From positions 1-49,076 of the forward strand of contig JAGQQG010000044.1 of the NCBI GenBank assembly GCA_020426325.1: DNA of 49,076 bases, written 5' to 3'. The notes beneath the pieces were generated by a model, which was not told where the DNA came from, made no database searches, and saw only the letters and a list, made by a program, of their open reading frames with translations. The position numbers and the translations under genes are program-made. Below are positions 41,922-49,076 of the stretch, piece by piece. Numbering within the stretch: the first letter of the stretch is position 1; each line of letters opens with the position of its first letter. Source of the stretch: Planctomycetaceae bacterium (GTDB lineage Bacteria > Planctomycetota > Planctomycetia > Planctomycetales > Planctomycetaceae).

Positions 41922-43004
41922 ATGACCTCAGAAACGAACTTGACCAACACCAGTTACCACATGCCTGCTGAGTGGGAGACCCACGCTGCGACGTGGCTTG
42001 GATGGCCACACAATGCGGATGACTGGCCGGGTAAACTGCCCACAATTCAATGGGCCTATGGAGAGATCGTCCGGCATCTGGCATCCGGTGAAGTCGTGCG
42101 TCTGCTTGTGAACTCAGCCGAGCATGAGCAGCAGGCACAAAACCTCCTGTCGCGAGTGGGAGTGGACTCGAGTCAGGTGGAGTTCTTTCGCCATCCGACC
42201 AACCGGGGCTGGACGCGAGACTTCGGACCGATCTTTGTTCGCAGCGATGACGGAATCAAGCTCGCCATCGCCCGGTTTCGGTTCAATGCCTGGGCCAAGT
42301 ATCCCGACTGGGAACTGGATGGCCGCATTCCCGATTTGCTGGCCAACGACCTGAGTGTCCCTGCAATCCCGATCCAATTTGAAGGGCGTGATATCGTCCT
42401 GGAGGGGGGCGCCATCGAAGTGAACGGGTCGGGGACTGTGCTCACGACGGAGGAATGTCTGCTCGATCAGGAAGTGCAGACCCGGAATCCCGGACTGAGC
42501 CGCGAAGACATGGAGTCCGTGCTGTGCGGATCATTCGGCGTGCGAAACGTCATCTGGCTCGGGAAAGGCATCGTCGGTGATGACACACACGGACACGTCG
42601 ATGACCTGTGCCGCTTCGTGAATCCGAGAACCATCGTGCTCGCAGAGGAAAAAGACTCACACGATCCCAATCATCACATTCTGGAAGAGAACCGCGAACG
42701 GCTGGAACAGGCGCGGTTGGAGGACGGTTCGCCTCTCGAAGTCGTCCGACTCCCGATGCCGGCCCCGCTCCACTTCGACGGCGTCCGGCTCCCCGCCAGC
42801 TATGCCAACTTCTACATCGCCAACGCAGCCGTCCTCGTCCCCACCTTCAACGACCCCCACGACCGCATCGCCCTGGGCATCCTCGCAGACCTGTTCCCCG
42901 ACCGCCCGGTGATCGGCATCCACGCCGTCGACCTCGTCTGGGGCCTCGGCACCCTGCACTGTTTGACGCAACAGCAACCAACAGTTGCCGGAATCACCGA
43001 TTGA
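41922..43004 (+). CDS. aguA: agmatine deiminase
   Basis: Converts agmatine to N-carbamoylputrescine. 360 residues, normal length. PAD-fold signatures in order: AEWETHAATWLGWP, NRGWTRDFGPIFV, VLEGGAIEVNG, GDDTHGHVDDLCRF and SYANFYIAN, with the catalytic Cys347 in GLGTLHCLTQQQP. With aguB it gives the two-step route from agmatine to putrescine; arginine decarboxylase is not in the window. Codon third positions between 42760 and 42960 are almost all C. Confidence 0.95.
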   Translation: MTSETNLTNTSYHMPAEWETHAATWLGWPHNADDWPGKLPTIQWAYGEIVRHLASGEVVRLLVNSAEHEQQAQNLLSRVGVDSSQVEFFRHPTNRGWTRDFGPIFVRSDDGIKLAIARFRFNAWAKYPDWELDGRIPDLLANDLSVPAIPIQFEGRDIVLEGGAIEVNGSGTVLTTEECLLDQEVQTRNPGLSREDMESVLCGSFGVRNVIWLGKGIVGDDTHGHVDDLCRFVNPRTIVLAEEKDSHDPNHHILEENRERLEQARLEDGSPLEVVRLPMPAPLHFDGVRLPASYANFYIANAAVLVPTFNDPHDRIALGILADLFPDRPVIGIHAVDLVWGLGTLHCLTQQQPTVAGITD

Positions 43005-43084
43005 CTATTAGAACAATCCAACTCATGCTCTCCCCGTGACGTAGTCTCACTGTGCACACGCTTGTCGAGTCGGAGGCGTCTGAA

Positions 43085-45289
43085 ATGAAATCGGTGATTC
43101 TCTGTCTGCTCGCTGTCAGTTTCTGTGGGACCTCTCCTGCGTCGGCGATCGATCTGACGCAAGTCCCCCGGACGATCAACAAGGAACCCGCTTATCAGGG
43201 GGACCCCAAGTACGCTTTGCTCGTCTTCGGTCCGGAGGCCACAACCCGCGTCTGGCTCGTCCACGACGGCGACACACTCTACGCAGACCTCAACGGCAAC
43301 GGCGATCTGACGGAACCGTCCGAACGCTTCGCTGCCAACGAGTCCTCGAATCCCGATGACGGCACCTATCGATTCGACCTCGGCGAAGTGCAAGAGGGTG
43401 ATCGGCGACACCAACGGTTGAGCGTCTACACAACTAATCTTCAACATCTGATTCATAGCGACTCGCGGGTCAAATCAAAGCTGACGAAGGATCCGAAGAC
43501 TCGCTTTTACTCATTGCATATCAATCTCGAAATGACCGGCAATCACGGTCAAGCAGCGGATGGACGGGTCGAATGCCGCGTCTCTCCGTTAGACAGGACG
43601 GGACTACTGCTCTTCTCCGGGACGCCGGAGGACGCCCCGATCATTCATTTCGGTGGACCGTGGCAGATTGCATTGTATGACCAGACGACGTTGACCATCG
43701 GACGCCAGAAGGAAGTGTATCTCGGCGTGGGGACCCCCGGACTAGGCCCCGGTACCACAGCCTATGTGGAGTATCGCAAACTCATCCCCGAGGGCTTGTT
43801 CCCCAAAGTGCAAATCACCTTCCCCGGTGACAATGCTGATACGACGGAGCACGTCTTTCGCAAGCGGTGCTGTTATGTCAATTTTCACGACGGCGTCCGC
43901 GTGCCGACGGAGATCCAGGCCGGGGAAGCGACCGTCACGGTGTCGTTTGATGAGTGGCTTGCCGGCAATGTGGCCCCGACCACCCACCTGGTCAAGGTCG
44001 TCGAGCCGGAAGTCAAGATCACGCTCGAACCTGTCTCATCCCGTTTGAAATTCTCGCTGACCCACCCGGTGCGTGATGGGAAACTCGTCGGGATTGCATA
44101 CTCTCCTGATGGGAAACAGATCCTTGCGGGCGACGACATGACCGGGGTCATCCAGGTGTGGAACGCAGAGACAGGAGAGCAGCTGACGACCATCGAGACG
44201 GGGCATGGATGGCCCTTCGATGGGAACTTTCATCATTCACTGGACTGGACGACGGTTGTGGTTCCAAAATCGGAATCACACTATGAACAGGTTGAAGTGG
44301 ATGGCAAAGTCATGCAACGCTGGACATTTGAAGGTGAGATCCGCGAATGGGATCTGGCAACTGGGCAATTGCTTCGCACGCTTCACCATGACCCACCACG
44401 TGGAATCTTCGGAATCAATCCGTCGAAAGATGGTCGCTTCTGGGTGACGGGTGAAAAAGTCTCAGGGACCTATGAACACGGTTGGCCTCTGTCTTTGAGC
44501 TTGTGGAACGTCGAAACAGGGAGGGTGCAGGTCCTTTGTGAAAACTGTATACCTGAGTCCGTTTACTCACCCGATCAAAACACGCTGGCGATCAGCAATC
44601 TGGATGAGTCCTCGACGACCTCGATCGATCTGATCGATCTTCAGTCAGGCCGGGAAACTCTGACGATCCCGATCAGTGAGTCACGCACAGTCGCGGTCGT
44701 GACAGGGTTCTCGCCAAATGGTCATTTGATGTATGGCCGCTTCGAGGAGTATGAAGGCGAAAGTAGCCGGAGTTTCAAGCGTGCCTTCATGAAGTTTTGG
44801 GAAGTCGCAACCGGACGTGAGATCAGTGCAATCCCGATTCAGGAAAGAGAAAACTTCTCCTGGCCGCCTGTCGTCTCGCCATCAGGTGAACAGATCGCGG
44901 TGACCAATTGGTACGGGGAGTCACCCAAGCTCTTCTTCATTAATGTCACCAATGGCCAGCTGATCCGAACAATTGATCTCTCCAGCGTTGTTGCGAGAAA
45001 GGCCTCCACAGTGAGAGCTTCATCTTACAGTCCGGATGGACAGTGGATTGCGATTCTGACACATGACTTTCCGAAAGGTGACCCAAGATACGTGGCAGCG
45101 GTCGACCTGCTGCAACCACGCATTCACTTGATCCATGTCGCGACTGGTGAGATTTGTGAAACGATCATATCCCCACAAGCCATTGCCCAGTCACTGACAT
45201 TCAGCCCAGACGGCAAGACTCTTGCCAGCGGTGGCAATGGTCAAGTCCTCATGTGGGATCTTTCAACTCCACCCACCTTGAAGAGATAA
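43085..45289 (+). CDS. secreted WD40-repeat protein
   Basis: 734 residues from ATG 43085, with GGAGG eight bases before it. A signal peptide is clear (MKSVILCLLAVSFCGTSPAS). Residues about 20-320 form a beta-rich domain with an EF-hand-like loop DLNGNGDLTE near 70. From about 335 it carries WD40/YVTN-type blades: VGIAYSPDGKQILAGDD with VIQVWNAETGEQL, ASSYSPDGQWIAIL, and a final SLTFSPDGKTLASGG ending VLMWDLS. Probably a periplasmic binding scaffold; ligand unknown. Ends five bases before the crotonase gene. Confidence 0.85.
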   Translation: MKSVILCLLAVSFCGTSPASAIDLTQVPRTINKEPAYQGDPKYALLVFGPEATTRVWLVHDGDTLYADLNGNGDLTEPSERFAANESSNPDDGTYRFDLGEVQEGDRRHQRLSVYTTNLQHLIHSDSRVKSKLTKDPKTRFYSLHINLEMTGNHGQAADGRVECRVSPLDRTGLLLFSGTPEDAPIIHFGGPWQIALYDQTTLTIGRQKEVYLGVGTPGLGPGTTAYVEYRKLIPEGLFPKVQITFPGDNADTTEHVFRKRCCYVNFHDGVRVPTEIQAGEATVTVSFDEWLAGNVAPTTHLVKVVEPEVKITLEPVSSRLKFSLTHPVRDGKLVGIAYSPDGKQILAGDDMTGVIQVWNAETGEQLTTIETGHGWPFDGNFHHSLDWTTVVVPKSESHYEQVEVDGKVMQRWTFEGEIREWDLATGQLLRTLHHDPPRGIFGINPSKDGRFWVTGEKVSGTYEHGWPLSLSLWNVETGRVQVLCENCIPESVYSPDQNTLAISNLDESSTTSIDLIDLQSGRETLTIPISESRTVAVVTGFSPNGHLMYGRFEEYEGESSRSFKRAFMKFWEVATGREISAIPIQERENFSWPPVVSPSGEQIAVTNWYGESPKLFFINVTNGQLIRTIDLSSVVARKASTVRASSYSPDGQWIAILTHDFPKGDPRYVAAVDLLQPRIHLIHVATGEICETIISPQAIAQSLTFSPDGKTLASGGNGQVLMWDLSTPPTLKR

Positions 45290-45294
45290 CAATT

Positions 45295-46119
45295 ATGGAT
45301 TTCAACTCAGACGTCTTCACTCTTGATCGCGACCGCGGTGTGGCGGTGTTGTGGTTGGACAATCCGGATGAGCGGAATGCGATGGGGCCGGGGTTTTGGG
45401 CGGACCTGCCGCGGGCGATGGAGGTTGTTGCGGGGGAGGACGATCTGCGGGCGGTGGTGATTGCTGCGCGGGGGGAGGCGTTCAGTGTGGGGTTGAACCT
45501 CAAGACGATGGGACCGCTGTTGATGCAGTCGGGGGCGTCGGGGTCTGCGGTGCAGCAGCGGCGGACCTTGTATCGGGAAGCGAAGCGATTGCAGGCTGCT
45601 ATCAGTTCGGTGGCGGACTGTCCGAAGCCGGTGATTGCAGCCGTACATGGGTTCTGCCTGGGAGGCGGGATCGATCTGATCACCGCCTGCGACATTCGCC
45701 TTGCTGCCGCCGATGCAGTCTTTTCGGTGCGGGAGACGAAAATGGCACTCACGGCTGACCTTGGAACGCTGCAGCGTCTGCCCCGAGTCATCCCGGCCGG
45801 ACATGCCGCTGAGTTGATCTATACCGGCAAGGACATCACAGCCGAGCGTGCCCGTGAGATCGGGCTGGTCAATGATGTCTTCCCGGATGCCTCTGCGGTC
45901 TTGGAAGCCGCCTTGGCGATGGCGAAGGAAATCGCAGCCAACTCTCCCTTGGCTGTTCAGGGCTCAAAGGCTGTCATGCGGGCCGGTGAGGGTCGCACGG
46001 TGCAGGAAGCGCTCGATTACGTGGCCCTCTGGAACTCGGCCTTTCTCCAATCTGACGATCTGACCGAAGCGGTGACGGCCTTTCTGGAGAAACGGCCTCC
46101 CAAGTTCACCGGGCAGTGA
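45295..46119 (+). CDS. crotonase-fold enzyme, delta3,5-delta2,4-dienoyl-CoA-isomerase-like
   Basis: 274 residues from ATG 45295. Oxyanion-hole segments are ARGEAFSVGLNLK and VHGFCLGGGIDL. Three acids align with the residues of the mammalian dienoyl-CoA isomerase ECH1: Asp127 (GGIDL), Glu147 (VRETKM) and Asp155 (LTADLGTLQRLPR), with the same 20- and 8-residue spacings. The TADLGTLQRLPR block is distinctive of that group. Probably shifts double bonds of unsaturated acyl-CoAs for beta-oxidation. Coupled tightly to the WD40 gene. Bases 45340-45570 are extremely G-rich in the third codon position. Confidence 0.88.
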   Translation: MDFNSDVFTLDRDRGVAVLWLDNPDERNAMGPGFWADLPRAMEVVAGEDDLRAVVIAARGEAFSVGLNLKTMGPLLMQSGASGSAVQQRRTLYREAKRLQAAISSVADCPKPVIAAVHGFCLGGGIDLITACDIRLAAADAVFSVRETKMALTADLGTLQRLPRVIPAGHAAELIYTGKDITAERAREIGLVNDVFPDASAVLEAALAMAKEIAANSPLAVQGSKAVMRAGEGRTVQEALDYVALWNSAFLQSDDLTEAVTAFLEKRPPKFTGQ

Positions 46120-46134
46120 ATTCAGAGGTGTCCA

Positions 46135-46297
46135 GCGAGTGTCAAGAATTTCCGGTGGAAGGCATGCTCTCACGCCGACAGGCGGGTGAGCATGGATTCA
46201 GTGACTTCCAAACATGGCGACCCGGCTGTCGCCGTGACGCCATGCCACCCCAAATATCGATGCACGACGGGCTACTCGCGAGTGTCAAGAATTTCCG
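46135..46297. repeat. 20-bp direct repeats bracketing the second repeat copy
   Basis: GCGAGTGTCAAGAATTTCCG occurs at 46135-46154 and 46278-46297, 143 nt apart, with the 91-nt repeat between them. The interval 46120-46428 has no gene and consists largely of these repeats. Confidence 0.75.
46161..46251. repeat. 91-nt two-hairpin repeat, copy B
   Basis: Inverted counterpart of copy A at 41780-41871. Hairpins: CATGCTCTCACGCC-GACAG-GCGGGTGAGCATG and one bounded by CATGGCG and CGCCATG. Ends GCCACCCC. Confidence 0.75.
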
Positions 46298-46428
46298 TCT
46301 GGGGCGGCCGAGACACCAGACTTCGGCTTGAATGCCCGTGAGCCCCGTCGAGCGGTTTGACCCTGATGCCGTCGGGTCTAGAATGAAGTTCGTATGAATC
46401 CGGCCCGATGGAACCTGGGAGTTGACTG

Positions 46429-47151
46429 ATGCCGCTGCGATTTCTGACCGCTCTGCCGGTCTACAATGAAGAGTCGCACGTCCTGGATGTGCTTGCGGAA
46501 GTCCGGCGGCATGCGGATGATGTGATCGTTGTCGATGACGGGTCTTCAGACAGAACCCCCTTGCTGCTCAAGGACTTGGAGGGAGTGCAGGTCGTCACAC
46601 ACCCGGTCAACCGGGGGTATGGGGCTGCCCTCGTCTCGGCCTTTGAAACTGCGATCGAGGGGGGCTACGACGCCCTTGTGACGATCGACTGTGATGGCCA
46701 GCATCAGCCGCACATGATTCGCGAGATGGTTGCTCAGCTCTTTCCCGAGAGCGGAGAACGAGTCGATATCGTCTCAGGCAGCCGATACATGCAGATTTTC
46801 GACGGCGATAGCGTCCCGCCTGAGGATCGGCGGCGGATCAACGTGGAAATCACCGAACAATTGAACGAACGGCTGGGCTTTGACCTGACCGATACCTTCT
46901 GCGGTTTCAAAGCTTATCGGACAGACGCGCTGAGAAAGCTGGACATCACGGAGTTCGGGTACGGGATGCCGCTGCAACTCTGGGTGCAGGCTGCGAAAGC
47001 CAACATGCACATCATCGAGTTTCCCGTGCCGTTGATCTATCTGGAAGAGGAGCGTTCCTTTGGTGGGGCACTCGACGATGCGGAGCGCCGACGCAAGCAC
47101 TATCAGGAGATCATTGATCGAGAGTTGGCCGCGTGTCCGAACAGTCTGTAA
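46429..47151 (+). CDS. family 2 glycosyltransferase
   Basis: 240 residues. GT-A fold: ALPVYNEESHVLDVLAEV near 8, VIVVDDGSSDRT near 33, NRGYGAALVSAFE near 60, TIDCDGQHQP (the DxD site) near 85, SGSRYM and DTFCGFKAYRTDAL. DPM1/undecaprenyl-phosphate-type family, acting on the cytoplasmic side. No membrane helix. The stop overlaps the possible GTG start of the next gene by 19 nt, so the two may be translated together. It is a second member of the family in the window, not close in sequence to that at 5325. Confidence 0.87.
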   Translation: MPLRFLTALPVYNEESHVLDVLAEVRRHADDVIVVDDGSSDRTPLLLKDLEGVQVVTHPVNRGYGAALVSAFETAIEGGYDALVTIDCDGQHQPHMIREMVAQLFPESGERVDIVSGSRYMQIFDGDSVPPEDRRRINVEITEQLNERLGFDLTDTFCGFKAYRTDALRKLDITEFGYGMPLQLWVQAAKANMHIIEFPVPLIYLEEERSFGGALDDAERRRKHYQEIIDRELAACPNSL

Positions 47152-48842
47152 GTCGAGCTGCCATGAATGTCAGCTCTCTCGAAACTCCTCGCTGGTCTCC
47201 GTTGTACCTCAAGGTTCCACGGACCGATCGCAGTTTGCTGTGCGTCCCGCCACTTGAAGAGGCCATCCCTGCGGCCGAGGCGAATGCCCTGCTGTTGAAC
47301 AACGACACCTTGAATGTGCAAGGGCGGCCGCTATCACATCTGCGTCGCTGGTCACGTGAAGCATGTCTTCGATTGGCTCAGGAGTATACCGAACAATTAC
47401 TTGATGGCGTGTCGCTCAGAGATGGGGCAAGTCAGGACCTGGCAGAACGTCGTCTGTTCGTTTCCGGGCACCAGCCGTCGCTGTATCACCCCGGGGTGTG
47501 GGTGAAGAACTTTGCCGTCGACCACATGGCACGGGCTGCAGGTGGGATCGGGCTGAACCTTGTCGTCGACAACGACATACTCTCGTCGACATCGCTGCGG
47601 GTGCCAACAGGGACTCGAGATGAACTCGACGTCGTTCGCGTCTCATTCGATGCTCCACGTCCGATGCAGCCTTGGGAGGATGCAGAGGTCATTGACAGGG
47701 AACAGTTCCGATCGTTTGCAGAGCGCGTGGCACAGACGATGGGAATGAATCAATCCTCGCTGTTGCTCGATGACCTTTGGAGAGATGCGATCGCTGAGTC
47801 CGAGAAATCGTCTCGACTGGTGGATTGTCTGACGACCGCGAGGCATCGTCAGGAACGGCGGTGGGGGCTCCAGAATCTGGAACTGCCCATCAGTCGAATG
47901 TGTGAGAGTGAGCCGTTTCTCTGGTTTGCGTCGCACCTACTGGCCCATTTGCCTCGATTTGCGGAGTGTCATAACACGGTGCTGGAAGAGTACCGCGAGC
48001 TGAATCACGTGCGCAGTCGCAGTCATCCGGTGCCTGCTCTTGATTCACGTGACGGTTGGAGTGAGGCGCCGTTCTGGGTCTGGCGGCGAGGAGCGCATGT
48101 CAGGCGTGCCGTGTATGCCCGCCAGCAGCACCACACCCTCACCCTCTCTGACGGAACGGATGAGTTCGCGCGGCTGCCACTCACACCGGAGATGGACGCT
48201 TGTTGTGCTGTCGAGGAACTGAAGAAGCTGCCTGCCCGCGGCATCCGCCTTCGCACGCGGGCACTGACCACGACGCTCTTCGCCCGGATGTGTCTGAGCG
48301 ATCTGTTCGTACACGGCATCGGTGGTGCGAAGTACGACGAAATGACGGATCAGATTATCGCTCGATTTTTCGGTCTCACGCCGCCATCGTTCGTCACGAT
48401 GTCAGCAACTCTCTACCTGCCGCTCACGAAGTCCTATGACGTCTCACTTGAGGACAGGCGTCAACTGGAGCATCAGTTGCGGGACCTCGATTTCAACGCA
48501 GGCCGTCATGGCCTGGGACCGAAAGCGGATTCGCTGATTGCCGAGAAACGCGAACTGATTGCCGCACAAAAGGGAGCCCAGACAACCGGCCTGACCCGAC
48601 GCGAACGACGCCTCCGCACTCCTGCGAACCGGGAACGATTCCAGCAACTGACTGCCCTTAGCGAGAAGCTTGCAGCGCTCGCGGGTGAACAACGTGCGAG
48701 ACTCCATCAACAGCTGGCCGATGTGGATCAAAAGCTCGCAGTCAATCGGATCCTTTCGGATCGCGAGTTCTCACTGGCACTCTACCCGCCGGAAGTCATT
48801 CGCGGGTTTTACGAGTCAGCACTCGACGTCTCAACGAGTTGA
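47133..48842 (+). CDS. conserved hypothetical protein, distantly BshC-like
   Basis: 569 residues from GTG 47133, or 559 from ATG 47163; the ribosome-site evidence does not decide between them. No family recognised with confidence. FVSGHQPSLYHPGVWVKNF near 110-130 recalls the TGQQ-type N-terminal block of BshC, the cysteine-adding enzyme of bacillithiol synthesis, and HGIGGAKYDEMTDQIIARFF near 390-410 recalls its C-terminal GG block. The last 120 residues are helical and rich in Arg, Leu and Gln, consistent with a coiled coil. The start overlaps the glycosyltransferase. Confidence 0.7.
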   Translation: MSEQSVSRAAMNVSSLETPRWSPLYLKVPRTDRSLLCVPPLEEAIPAAEANALLLNNDTLNVQGRPLSHLRRWSREACLRLAQEYTEQLLDGVSLRDGASQDLAERRLFVSGHQPSLYHPGVWVKNFAVDHMARAAGGIGLNLVVDNDILSSTSLRVPTGTRDELDVVRVSFDAPRPMQPWEDAEVIDREQFRSFAERVAQTMGMNQSSLLLDDLWRDAIAESEKSSRLVDCLTTARHRQERRWGLQNLELPISRMCESEPFLWFASHLLAHLPRFAECHNTVLEEYRELNHVRSRSHPVPALDSRDGWSEAPFWVWRRGAHVRRAVYARQQHHTLTLSDGTDEFARLPLTPEMDACCAVEELKKLPARGIRLRTRALTTTLFARMCLSDLFVHGIGGAKYDEMTDQIIARFFGLTPPSFVTMSATLYLPLTKSYDVSLEDRRQLEHQLRDLDFNAGRHGLGPKADSLIAEKRELIAAQKGAQTTGLTRRERRLRTPANRERFQQLTALSEKLAALAGEQRARLHQQLADVDQKLAVNRILSDREFSLALYPPEVIRGFYESALDVSTS

Positions 48843-48861
48843 CGGACGCTGTCGTGAAATG

Positions 48862-48893
48862 GCAAAGGCCACTCTCGTGAGAGTGGCCTTTGC
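48862..48893. terminator. bidirectional terminator between convergent genes
   Basis: Perfect 14-bp stem (GCAAAGGCCACTCT with its complement) around a four-base loop CGTG. It lies between the convergent stops at 48842 and 48942; T-runs are weak on both sides. Confidence 0.75.
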
Positions 48894-48941
48894 GAAATCT
48901 CAATCGTCTGACTCACTGAGCCGTGACGAGGAACGTCCGAA

Positions 48942-49076
48942 CTATTCAGCTTTGTGAGGAGCAGGAAGTTCGCCCTCAGCGAGCATTTCGCCGTAGGTCT
49001 TGTCGCTGCCTTCGGGCTTCATCTCAGCGACGGTATCGAAGGCTTCGTCGATGGCGTCAGCGTCCTTCTGGTTCTT
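48942..49076 (-). CDS. 3' end of a hypothetical protein, 5'-truncated by window edge
   Basis: Reverse-strand frame open to the window edge and stopping TAG at 48942-48944. The 44 visible residues include AFDTVAEMKPEGSDKTYGEM and end LPAPHKAE. It is acidic and Glu/Lys-rich with no recognised family. It converges with the 569-residue gene and shares a terminator. The real size is unknown because the start is outside the window. Confidence 0.6.
   Translation of the reverse strand, partial: KNQKDADAIDEAFDTVAEMKPEGSDKTYGEMLAEGELPAPHKAE

Overview
The window reads as a chromosomal segment of a planctomycete (phylum Planctomycetota). Signs of this are a Ser/Thr kinase fused to a formylglycine-generating-enzyme-like (FGE) domain, an HDOD-kinase fusion, a DUF1501 protein and a beta-propeller protein with Tat signals, a small BFD-type iron-sulfur protein, a neutral-ceramidase-like protein, and a mraZ-rsmH-ftsI cluster with no ftsZ in view. 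The genus cannot be fixed from the sequence alone.

Layout. 1-6.2 kb: end of a DUF2079 membrane protein, an IlvD/Edd dehydratase, thymidine kinase, csrA (reverse), methionine aminopeptidase translationally coupled to a glycosyltransferase, then a strong terminator. 6.2-11.4 kb (reverse strand): NhaA antiporter, HDOD-kinase, and a secreted protein with a Gly/Tyr-rich patch. 11.8-13.1 kb: DAHP synthase preceded by a promoter, a short aromatic-rich leader ORF, a small hairpin and a 14-bp terminator hairpin with a U-run. This is the layout of a classical attenuator and is the best regulatory find here. 13.1-22.4 kb: tandem DUF3467 protein, rplM-rpsI, mgtE, BFD protein, kinase-FGE fusion, zinc-ribbon membrane protein. 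22.7-28.4 kb: a minimal division/cell-wall cluster: MraZ operator with 10-bp-phased boxes, mraZ, an intercistronic terminator, rsmH, a membrane-anchored LysM protein with nine Asp/Asn-Pro-Phe motifs, an FtsL-like bitopic protein and ftsI. 28.5-35.5 kb (reverse): DUF1501 protein, AidB-like acyl-CoA dehydrogenase, aldo/keto reductase, beta-propeller protein, ceramidase-like protein.

35.6-39.4 kb is an accessory island bounded by two inverted, identical 32-nt repeat arms. It holds an orphan Rhs C-terminal toxin with a probable immunity gene, an Rhs core fragment on the other strand, a small membrane protein, the tail of an IS110 transposase, and two REP-associated tyrosine transposases (RAYTs). 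One RAYT has lost its catalytic Tyr. Six copies of a two-hairpin REP element are scattered among them. 39.5-48.8 kb returns to metabolism: thiolase, the agmatine-to-putrescine pair aguB and aguA, a WD40 protein, a dienoyl-CoA-isomerase-like crotonase, a glycosyltransferase and a 569-residue protein of unknown function. A second repeat family (about 91 nt) occurs twice, inverted, on either side of aguA-WD40-crotonase. The window ends inside a reverse-strand gene.

No tRNA, rRNA or CRISPR array was recognised.
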